Positions 1 through 4,880 of a stretch of 7,241 bases of DNA are shown here, one piece after another (the first letter of the stretch is position 1; every line of letters starts with the position of its first letter). The stretch covers positions 1 through 7,241 of the forward strand of contig JAISJS010000166.1 in the NCBI GenBank assembly GCA_031261385.1, written 5' to 3'. A program made the position numbers and the translations under genes. Source of the stretch: Treponema sp. GTDB taxonomy: Bacteria; Spirochaetota; Spirochaetia; Treponematales; Breznakiellaceae. The notes under the pieces are model-generated. The model saw only the letters and a list, made by a program, of their open reading frames with translations, made no database searches and had not been told where the DNA came from.

Positions 1-33
1 GCAAGGCTTTTAAAATGCGATTGAGGAATGACC

Positions 34-675
34 ATGGAATATAAAATCCTGGAAGACAATGAGACTGTTCATGGGATATTCTGCTTTGTTGATATAGAAG
101 GGCATACTCAATGGGCGTATAATAGTGGTGACGAGAAGTTAAAAAAACTTTTGGAAATACTGTATGGGAATGGGTTTAAATACTTTGGAAAAGATAAGTA
201 TAAAACTGTGAATAATACTAAGTACAAAAGGCGTGTGGTGAAATTCCTCGGCGATGGATTTTTTACTGTTAGGGAGTACAATAACAACGACAAAGCAAAT
301 TTCGATAATAATTTTGATAAAATGATGGCTTCGATCAGTGAATTTTACGATAGAACGGCTGCTGATATTAAAAACAATATACATAAAGACTTGGGGCTAA
401 AATTTGGCATAGCCTTTGGAGAATCAAAAAGATTTAAAGTCAACAAGCGGCTGGATTATATAGGGAATGTTATAAATTTTGCATCCAGGTTGTGTGGCAT
501 TTCTGGGGCTGCCGAGATTAGCATCTTGATTAATAATGATGATATACTTTCAAAAAAAGTTAAAACATATACCGGACCGATATGCAAGGAGAATATTGAA
601 GGGGTTGGAGACAGGGAAGTAAAAAAAATAAAACTTCCTTTTGAATTAGTGAACGTTAATTCAAAATACCTATAG
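34..675 (+). CDS. Stand-alone class III nucleotidyl (adenylate-type) cyclase
   Basis: The 213-residue product is essentially one cyclase homology domain, with no transmembrane segment, signal peptide or sensor domain, so it should be a soluble enzyme making a cyclic nucleotide from an NTP. Visible motifs: FVDIEGHT with metal-binding Asp20; VVKFLGDGFF with base-contacting Lys70 and second metal Asp74; GIAFGE at 125-130; and DYIGNVINFASRL with base-contacting Asp141 and transition-state residues Asn148 and Arg152. The Lys70/Asp141 pair is the combination known from adenylate cyclases, so ATP is the first guess for substrate. Pyrimidine cyclases of Pycsar phage defence belong to the same fold and are not excluded. 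The ATG at 34 is chosen over the in-frame ATG at 28 because GAGG (23-26) lies 7 nt before 34 but only 1 nt before 28. The gene is AT-rich compared with uvrB. An upstream frame could end at TGA 22-24, overlapping this ribosome site, which hints at an operon partner outside the window. Confidence 0.85.
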   Translation: MEYKILEDNETVHGIFCFVDIEGHTQWAYNSGDEKLKKLLEILYGNGFKYFGKDKYKTVNNTKYKRRVVKFLGDGFFTVREYNNNDKANFDNNFDKMMASISEFYDRTAADIKNNIHKDLGLKFGIAFGESKRFKVNKRLDYIGNVINFASRLCGISGAAEISILINNDDILSKKVKTYTGPICKENIEGVGDREVKKIKLPFELVNVNSKYL

Positions 676-683
676 GGTGTTCA

Positions 684-752
684 ATGGCCGGAAGAAGAAA
701 AAAAACTCATAGAGCCATTGATTTTATATCAACAACAGCATATACTGTATAA
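684..752 (+). other. Possible 22-codon ORF or gene remnant after the cyclase
   Basis: An ATG 8 nt after the cyclase stop opens a 22-codon frame ending at TAA 750-752. Its first residues are basic (MAGRRKKTHR) and the remainder is mixed. The preceding AGGGTG is a poor ribosome site. The placement is what one would expect of a translationally coupled second gene. The frame is very short and resembles nothing I recognise, and its 3' half overlaps the presumed promoter of the next gene. It may be the broken 5' end of a lost cyclase partner, or chance. Confidence 0.2.
718..746 (+). promoter_or_regulatory. Probable promoter of the UPF0175 gene
   Basis: TTGATT (718-723) and TATACT (741-746) are separated by 17 bp, a good sigma-70-type match. 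Transcription would start near 753, giving a leader of only about 13 nt with the GAGGT ribosome site (754-758) at its very start. The promoter would let the UPF0175 gene be expressed apart from the cyclase. Confidence 0.45.
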
Positions 753-765
753 AGAGGTAGATATT

Positions 766-1038
766 ATGGCTAATACTATGACTTCCATATCAATTGATAT
801 ACCGCAGGAATTTGCAGCACTCAATAGTGCAAATGGTGAATTGCAAAATGATATAAAACTCTGTCTTGCAGCCTTGTATTATCAGCGATCCCTGGTTTCC
901 ATTGGAAAAGCCGCTGAATTGGCGGTAATGCCCCGGCCCAAATTTGAAATTTTCCTGTCAAAAAACAAAATCCCGGTATCAATGCTTACTCTATCTGATA
1001 TTCATAAGGATTTGGAGACCCTCCAAAAATTCAGTTAA
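766..1038 (+). CDS. UPF0175 family antitoxin-like protein
   Basis: The 90-residue product carries the UPF0175 signature at residues 45-71: SIGKAAELA, then a helix with PKFEIFL, then KNKIPV. This arrangement resembles a small helix-turn-helix and is the family's conserved core. The N-terminal part (SISIDIPQEF) forms the usual short strand, and the C-terminus is acidic (DIHKDLETL). Family members are commonly encoded beside PIN-like (DUF3368) toxins and are thought to act as antitoxins or DNA-binding partners. The start at 766 is favoured by GAGGT at 754-758 with 7 nt spacing; the reading frame continues upstream to a TTG at 718, but that stretch holds the promoter. No PIN-domain gene follows before the convergent ATPase, so the usual partner is missing or replaced. 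The gene lies 90 bp after the cyclase on the same strand. Confidence 0.75.
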   Translation: MANTMTSISIDIPQEFAALNSANGELQNDIKLCLAALYYQRSLVSIGKAAELAVMPRPKFEIFLSKNKIPVSMLTLSDIHKDLETLQKFS

Positions 1039-1113
1039 TAAACAGGCTGTTAAAAATGAACGCAATTTTGCAAGAAAATGACGAACCTGTTATTATACTT
1101 AAAGATCAAATAT

Positions 1114-1125
1114 AAGGAGGTGATT
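1114..1125 (+). promoter_or_regulatory. Orphan strong Shine-Dalgarno sequence
   Basis: AAGGAGGTGAT is close to a perfect complement of the 16S rRNA 3' end. It overlaps the TAA (1113-1115) of a 19-codon ATG frame starting at 1056, the usual stop/ribosome-site overlap of adjacent genes. Yet no ATG or GTG follows at a workable distance: TTG at 1132 meets a stop within three codons, and the ATT frame at 1131 runs only 18 codons. It looks like the leftover of a deleted downstream gene, for instance the missing toxin. Confidence 0.4.
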
Positions 1126-1147
1126 TCAAAATTGAAATTTTGAAATC
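1122..1147. terminator. Perfect 26-bp hairpin between convergent genes
   Basis: Arms GATTTCAAAATT and AATTTTGAAATC (12 bp each) are exactly complementary around a GA centre. The element lies between the end of the UPF0175 gene and the end of the leftward ATPase gene, where a bidirectional terminator would be expected. It lacks a T-tract on either strand and is AT-rich, so a factor-independent terminator is only one reading; an mRNA 3'-end stabilising structure or a protein-binding palindrome are others. Confidence 0.45.
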
Positions 1148-1165
1148 GGCTCTGTTTATAGCATA

Positions 1166-2485
1166 TTACAAAAACATCGTCATATAAAGCGGCAGGCTGT
1201 CAACATCTTTTGCAATGCCGGTGTTCCGTGCAGACAGCTTGATTCCGCGTTTGACACCGTAGTTTTTAATGATGTTATCCATGGATTTTGACTTGGTGTT
1301 ATCCGCAGATTTTACTTCGATTGCGACCGCCTGTTTGTTCAGTCTGATAAAAAAATCTATTTCTATCTGTGCGCGGTATTCAAAATAATACAATTTCTTT
1401 TCCGCCTTGCCAAAAATATCGGCAATGATATTTTCGTAGACAGCGCCTTTGTAAATACCAAGGTTGCCGTCAATGATATCTTCCTGGGAACCATCTTCCA
1501 GCATACCCATCAAGAGGCCTGTATCACGCATGTAAACCTTAAAAGTATCGTTTTGGGCGTTTCCCTCCAAAGGCAATTCCGGTTGACCAAGGTTATAACA
1601 AAAATTGATGATATCCGCATCATAAAGCCATTGGAGACTTCCGCCGTATTTTTTTGCTGCTCCCTTTTTTTCAACGACACTGTATTGAAACTTTTTATAG
1701 TCCTTGGCCAGTTGTTTTGGTATGGAAAGAAAACAGGCGCGGGCTTTTGCTTTTTCCGATCCTTCCGCATATCTGGCAATATCATCGGTATAATCACTAA
1801 TAATATCTCTTTGCAATTTGAGTACCCTTCCAAAATGATGGGTGGTAATAAATTCGTTTACCACCTTGGGCATACCGCCGACAACGATATACTCCTTAAA
1901 AAGCTCCAGCATACGCTCGTGCATAGCCTGAGGTACTTTTTCTTTTCGCTCAAAATAGCCTTTAATATCCGCAATGGATTCCTCTGACACGCCTGATGCC
2001 CAAAGGAATTCCTCAAAATCCAGAGAATACATATTGAGGTGTTCCACATAACCCACAGGGTATGAAGGAACCTCTGCGAATGAATTCGCTTTATAGTTTA
2101 TACCCAAAAGAGATCCGCTGGCGATCACATCAAAGCGTTTATCCAAAGTGAAAAACTTCAGGGCTGTCCGGGCGCGGGGGCAATTTTGAATCTCATCCAG
2201 AAAAATCAAAGTGGGGCTTGGGGTACCTGGCGCCAATTGGGCGCCCGGAATCCGCAGGGAAATTTGCTTGATAAGGGTGTCTACATCCAGATCACCATCA
2301 AAAATCGTCCCATATCCCGGGTTTTCATCAAAATTGATGTATACATAATGGGGATACTGTTCACGGGCAAACCGGTCAATAATAAAGGTTTTGCCTACCT
2401 GCCGGGCGCCCTTGACTACGAGAGTCATCTTGTCCTGTTTGTTTTTCCACCGCAAAAGGCGATCGCTCAATTTTCTTCGCAGCAT
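1166..2485 (-). CDS. AAA_14/DUF4143 family ATP-binding protein
   Basis: This 439-residue protein begins with a P-loop ATPase domain: Walker A GARQVGKT at 26-33, Walker B LIFLDEIQ at 93-100, and a sensor-like IASGSLLG at 121-128. The C-terminal DUF4143 half ends in a PD-(D/E)XK-like signature, EIDF at 375-378 followed by AIEVKSA with Glu390 and Lys392, the arrangement of restriction-type nuclease folds. Whether it cuts nucleic acid is not known; the family is widespread in bacteria and archaea, usually in many copies and without a firm function. Length and N-terminus (basic helix, RLLRW, then strand and P-loop) fit the family, supporting the ATG at 2485; an in-frame TAG lies just upstream. No Shine-Dalgarno sequence precedes it. 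It diverges from a second ATPase and converges on the UPF0175 gene. Confidence 0.9.
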   Translation of the reverse strand: MLRRKLSDRLLRWKNKQDKMTLVVKGARQVGKTFIIDRFAREQYPHYVYINFDENPGYGTIFDGDLDVDTLIKQISLRIPGAQLAPGTPSPTLIFLDEIQNCPRARTALKFFTLDKRFDVIASGSLLGINYKANSFAEVPSYPVGYVEHLNMYSLDFEEFLWASGVSEESIADIKGYFERKEKVPQAMHERMLELFKEYIVVGGMPKVVNEFITTHHFGRVLKLQRDIISDYTDDIARYAEGSEKAKARACFLSIPKQLAKDYKKFQYSVVEKKGAAKKYGGSLQWLYDADIINFCYNLGQPELPLEGNAQNDTFKVYMRDTGLLMGMLEDGSQEDIIDGNLGIYKGAVYENIIADIFGKAEKKLYYFEYRAQIEIDFFIRLNKQAVAIEVKSADNTKSKSMDNIIKNYGVKRGIKLSARNTGIAKDVDSLPLYMTMFL

Positions 2486-2494
2486 CTTAAACTG

Positions 2495-2523
2495 ATTCTA
2501 TCATAAAACTACCGGCAAATCAA
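2495..2523 (-). promoter_or_regulatory. Probable promoter of the DUF4143 ATPase gene
   Basis: On the minus strand, TTGATT (2523-2518) and TAGAAT (2500-2495) are spaced by 17 bp. The predicted start of transcription, near 2488, lies about 3 nt before the ATG at 2485, so the message would be leaderless or nearly so. This agrees with the lack of a ribosome binding site. The first copy of the 33-bp-period repeat begins 7 bp upstream of the -35 box. Confidence 0.5.
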
Positions 2524-2530
2524 CAAAAAA

Positions 2531-2620
2531 GTCGTTTTTTTACGTCGAATATTGGGGTATAAAGTCGTATTTTTACGGCGAATATTGTCTTGTGTATGCG
2601 TTTTTTTACGTCGAATAAGG
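2531..2620. repeat. Three 24-bp repeats at exact 33-bp period
   Basis: Copies run 2531-2554, 2564-2587 and 2597-2620. The shared core on the plus strand is CGTTTTTTTACGTCGAAT, with copy 2 differing as CGTATTTTTACGGCGAAT. Copies 1 and 2 end in ATTG, copy 3 in AAGG. The 9-bp spacers differ from each other, so the conserved part is the 24-bp unit, not the whole period. A spacing of about three helical turns suggests binding sites for a protein on one DNA face. They lie directly upstream of the leftward ATPase promoter and about 100 bp before the rightward one, so they could serve either or both. No further copy fits the phase on either side. Confidence 0.85.
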
Positions 2621-2629
2621 CATTGCGAT

Positions 2630-2643
2630 GCGGTAATTACCGC
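2630..2643. repeat. 14-bp perfect palindrome GCGGTAATTACCGC
   Basis: The sequence is its own reverse complement and is followed by TTTT (2644-2647) on the plus strand. It could be an operator, or a very short hairpin (five G+C-rich pairs, AATT loop) able to act as a weak terminator for transcripts entering from the left. It lies 10 bp after the last 24-bp repeat. Confidence 0.5.
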
Positions 2644-2719
2644 TTTTCTGCATCCAGCGTACCTGCTGCGTTTTATCCCCCATTGAACCAGGCTGCGCAG
2701 CAGCGAAGGAAAAGTCTGC

Positions 2720-2748
2720 TTGACAAGACCTCTTTTTACGGTAATAAT
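2720..2748 (+). promoter_or_regulatory. Probable promoter of the DUF234 ATPase gene
   Basis: A perfect TTGACA (2720-2725) is followed after 16-17 bp by TAATAAT (2742-2748), a fair -10 box. Transcription would start near 2754, inside the left AAGTTATAACTT palindrome, giving a leader of about 40 nt with AAGGAG at 2785-2790. Confidence 0.55.
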
Positions 2749-2751
2749 TTA

Positions 2752-2782
2752 GTAAGTTATAACTTTGCAAGTTATAACTTAC
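2752..2782 (+). promoter_or_regulatory. Double AAGTTATAACTT palindrome, likely operator or leader hairpin
   Basis: Two identical 12-bp perfect palindromes (2754-2765 and 2769-2780) sit 15 bp apart centre to centre. Including flanking GT and AC they form a perfect inverted repeat of 14-bp arms around TGC. They cover the predicted transcription start and end 2 nt before the AAGGAG ribosome site. Bound by a dimeric repressor they would block transcription; in RNA the same bases fold into a 14-bp stem next to the ribosome site. Confidence 0.75.
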
Positions 2783-2796
2783 CTAAGGAGATAATC

Positions 2797-4194
2797 GTGT
2801 TTATCGGCAGAAAAGCAGAATTGGCGGTTATGGAAGAACGCTACCGTTCAGGGAAATTTGAGCTTTGTATCATGTATGGGCGCAGGAGGGTCGGGAAAAC
2901 TACCCTTATTAACGAATTTATCAAGGGGAAAGAAAATATTTTCTTTACGGCCATGGAAACCAGCGCCCGGGGAAATCTGACGTCCTTAAGCCGCAGCATT
3001 ATGATGGGAAATAACAGGGGTTTACAAAACTCTGTTTTCCCCGGTTTTATGGAAGCGCTGGAAAGTATATTTGCCTTTGGGCGGAAAAAACGGCTGGTAT
3101 TTGTCATTGATGAGTTTCCTTTTCTGGCGGCTTCTTATCCGCCCCTCTCATCTATTTTGCAGCGCCTTATTGATGAAGAAAAGTCGAACAGCAGGCTCTT
3201 TATGATTATCAATGGATCATCGCTTTCCCTTATGGAGAATTACTTTTTTACCTATAAACGGCCCCTCTACGGAAGAAAAACCTTCCAGTTGAAAATTGAA
3301 CCCTTCGGATTTTTTGAGATGAAGGATTATTTTACCAGGACTGATGCAGAAACCCTTCCGTATATTTACGGCGCTTATGGGGGAGTTCCCAAATATTTTG
3401 AAGAATACGATGAAAAAATATCCTTTAAAAACAATCTTTTAAAAGATTATCTGCAAAAAGGAGCGCCGCTTTTGGACGAACCTGCAAATATTCTTAAACA
3501 GGAAGTCAGGGATCCTTCAAATTATAATGCTATTATAACTGCAATCGCATCGGGCAATACCCAGTATTCAGAAATTTCAGACAAGGCGAAATTGGAGAGC
3601 GGAAACATTACCGGGTTTATCAATAATCTTATGTCCCTGAATCTTATTAAAAAAGAAGCCCCTGTTCTTGAAGGGGGCAGCAAACGATCCCTGTATGAAG
3701 TCGCCGATAATATGATACGTTTTTGGTTTCGTTTTATCCCCGGTAACCTTTCCCTCATACACAGCGGCAAGGCGGAACTGGCGCTTGTCAATATAGAAGC
3801 GGAGCTCGACACCTATATGGGAAAAGTCTTTGAAGATATTTGCCGGGAATACCTTTGGACGCTGAACGGGACGCAGGCGCTTCCTTTTGCCTTTGCTGAT
3901 GTTGGCAGGTGGTGGGGCAGCGACCGAATAAAAAAACAGGAAGTGGAGATCGACCTTATCGCCCTTGATGGAAAAGGCAGCGCTATTTTTTGTGAGTGCA
4001 AGTGGCGGAAAAGAAAGACCGGCCCGGAGATTCTGGATGATCTTGTCGAAAAATCCGGCCTTCCTGCATTTGAAAAAATTAATAACAAATGGCTGTTTAT
4101 TTTTTCCCGGAGCGGTTTTACCGGGTCTTGCCGGCGTAAAGCATCTCTTATGCGTAATGTCCGGCTTATTGACTACCGGGAAATGTTTTTGTAA
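2797..4194 (+). CDS. Archaeal-type P-loop ATPase with DUF234 C-terminal domain
   Basis: Translation from GTG 2797, with AAGGAG 6 nt upstream, gives 465 residues beginning FIGRKAEL, the family's standard N-terminus. The ATPase domain shows Walker A GRRRVGKT at 28-35 and Walker B LVFVIDEF with Asp105 and Glu106. A winged-helix-like segment follows at about 242-300 (YSEISDKAKLESGNITGFI), then DUF234 with GRWWG at 370-374, EID at 384-386 and CECKW with Glu400 and Lys402, a PD-(D/E)XK-like active-site pattern. The substrate of such proteins is not established; the wing plus nuclease-like fold suggests action on nucleic acid, which is inference. The first 69 codons of the longer open frame from 2590 are rejected as untranslated. 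The gene diverges from the DUF4143 ATPase, and both proteins end in MFL with the same last 12 bases of coding sequence. Confidence 0.9.
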   Translation: MFIGRKAELAVMEERYRSGKFELCIMYGRRRVGKTTLINEFIKGKENIFFTAMETSARGNLTSLSRSIMMGNNRGLQNSVFPGFMEALESIFAFGRKKRLVFVIDEFPFLAASYPPLSSILQRLIDEEKSNSRLFMIINGSSLSLMENYFFTYKRPLYGRKTFQLKIEPFGFFEMKDYFTRTDAETLPYIYGAYGGVPKYFEEYDEKISFKNNLLKDYLQKGAPLLDEPANILKQEVRDPSNYNAIITAIASGNTQYSEISDKAKLESGNITGFINNLMSLNLIKKEAPVLEGGSKRSLYEVADNMIRFWFRFIPGNLSLIHSGKAELALVNIEAELDTYMGKVFEDICREYLWTLNGTQALPFAFADVGRWWGSDRIKKQEVEIDLIALDGKGSAIFCECKWRKRKTGPEILDDLVEKSGLPAFEKINNKWLFIFSRSGFTGSCRRKASLMRNVRLIDYREMFL

Positions 4195-4288
4195 ATCCAT
4201 TGTCGTGCATTCCGGTGATACGGTGATTCCTGCATTGGCAACGCTTTGTTTTCTTTCAATCTCATGTAGTATTTTCCTAAAAACCCGC

Positions 4289-4309
4289 AACAGACGTTAA
4301 TTCTGTTTT
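4289..4309 (+). terminator. Weak terminator candidate after the DUF234 ATPase gene
   Basis: AACAGA (4289-4294) and TCTGTT (4302-4307) can pair around a 7-nt loop, followed by TT and then C. The 6-bp stem is short and the T-tract brief, so this is tentative. It lies 95 bp after the ATPase stop and upstream of the hemerythrin gene. I see nothing else in 4195-4330. Confidence 0.25.
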
Positions 4310-4331
4310 CGTACTTTGCATAAAAATCACC

Positions 4332-4380
4332 GTCCTGTCATATACTTGTAGCAGGAGGCGTTTTCAAATGTTGACAGGAC
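4332..4380 (+). promoter_or_regulatory. 9-bp inverted repeat bracketing -10 box, ribosome site and start codon
   Basis: GTCCTGTCA (4332-4340) and TGACAGGAC (4372-4380) are exact reverse complements, 40 bp apart centre to centre, about four helical turns. Between them lie TATACT (4341-4346, a likely -10 box; TTGCAT at 4316-4321 is a possible -35 at a long 19-bp spacing), CAGGAGG (4352-4358) and the ATG at 4368. If transcription starts near 4353 only the right arm is in the RNA, so a DNA operator pair is favoured; if it starts further upstream, an RNA stem could enclose the ribosome site. Confidence 0.5.
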
Positions 4381-4865
4381 AAGCTGTTCGTGCGATATCG
4401 CAGGATAATGGTTTTGTTCACTGGGACAGCCGGTATTCCGTAGGGATACCCCTTATTGATGATCAGCATAAGGAGCTTATTCGCCTGACCAATGAGCTTT
4501 ATGAGTGTTGTCTCCTGAATGATACGGCGGCCAAGGCAGCTTTTATGCTGACAATCAAGCATACTGTGACATATGTTAAATATCACTTTTCTGCGGAAGA
4601 AAAATTAATGCAGAATATTCAATTTCCCGGTTTGGCGGAACATAAAAAAGAACATGACGCTTTTGTCGTGCAGGTATTGAAGGAGGCGAAAAGTTTTGAG
4701 TCCGGGAAACAATTTGTCCCCAATCAATTTGTTCATTTTCTTAAAGACTGGACCTTGTCCCATATCGGTGTGATGGACAAGAAATACGCTGAATATATAC
4801 GCAGCCTGAAAAAACAGGGGCTGCTGGATAAAACAGTTCTTTCTGCTTCGCCGGTCAATCAATGA
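4368..4865 (+). CDS. Bacteriohemerythrin (oxygen-binding diiron protein)
   Basis: The 165-residue product is a single hemerythrin four-helix bundle that binds O2 at a non-haem diiron centre in the cytoplasm. All seven expected ligands are present: His34 (in IDDQHK), His73 and Glu77 (HFSAEE), His92 and His96 (HKKEH), His132 and Asp137 (HIGVMD). The spacings 4, 15, 4, 36 and 5 between successive ligands after His34 match known bacterial hemerythrins. The N-terminal HWDSRYSVGI is also typical. No membrane segment or fused signalling domain is present, so it is the single-domain form, suited to oxygen storage, delivery or sensing in a microaerobic or anaerobic organism. The start is fixed by CAGGAGG 9 nt upstream. 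It ends 15 bp from the end of uvrB on the opposite strand; no clear terminator separates them. Confidence 0.93.
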   Translation: MLTGQAVRAISQDNGFVHWDSRYSVGIPLIDDQHKELIRLTNELYECCLLNDTAAKAAFMLTIKHTVTYVKYHFSAEEKLMQNIQFPGLAEHKKEHDAFVVQVLKEAKSFESGKQFVPNQFVHFLKDWTLSHIGVMDKKYAEYIRSLKKQGLLDKTVLSASPVNQ

Positions 4866-4880
4866 TGTGTATGGTTTTCT

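Larger units (their letters stand above)
2486..2796. other. 311-bp divergent regulatory region, non-coding
   Basis: This gap separates the two ATPase genes. From left to right it holds the leftward promoter, the 33-bp-period repeats, a 14-bp palindrome, a G+C-richer stretch (about 2640-2710) with an 8-bp inverted repeat CTGCTGCG (2663-2670)/CGCAGCAG (2696-2703), the rightward promoter and a double palindrome. A rightward frame open from 2590 runs in phase into the second ATPase, but its first 69 codons coincide with repeats and palindromes and precede the true family N-terminus, so I treat it as untranslated. Confidence 0.7.

Noticed and set aside
1056..1115. 19-codon frame containing NDEPVIIL, loosely like a Phd/YefM antitoxin motif
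   Set aside because: It is far too short, has no ribosome site, and the resemblance rests on a few residues. It is mentioned only as context for the orphan ribosome site.
2531..2620. CRISPR array
   Set aside because: Repeats are 24 bp but spacers are only 9 bp, repeats vary, and no cas gene is present. The geometry fits regulatory sites instead.
2590..2796. N-terminal extension of 69 codons on the DUF234 ATPase
   Set aside because: The stretch holds a promoter, repeat copy 3 and two kinds of palindrome. The conserved family N-terminus (FIGR) begins right after the GTG at 2797, which has a well-spaced AAGGAG.
4183..4194. Identical last 12 coding bases (ATGTTTTTGTAA) in both ATPase genes
   Set aside because: Both proteins end in MFL with common codons. 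Without similarity in the flanks, this is not evidence of a repeat or recombination site.
3577..4290. Leftward open frame of 237 codons overlapping the DUF234 ATPase gene
   Set aside because: It is mostly antisense to conserved DUF234 coding sequence. Only its first 30 or so codons lie outside, and they show no recognisable domain or ribosome site.
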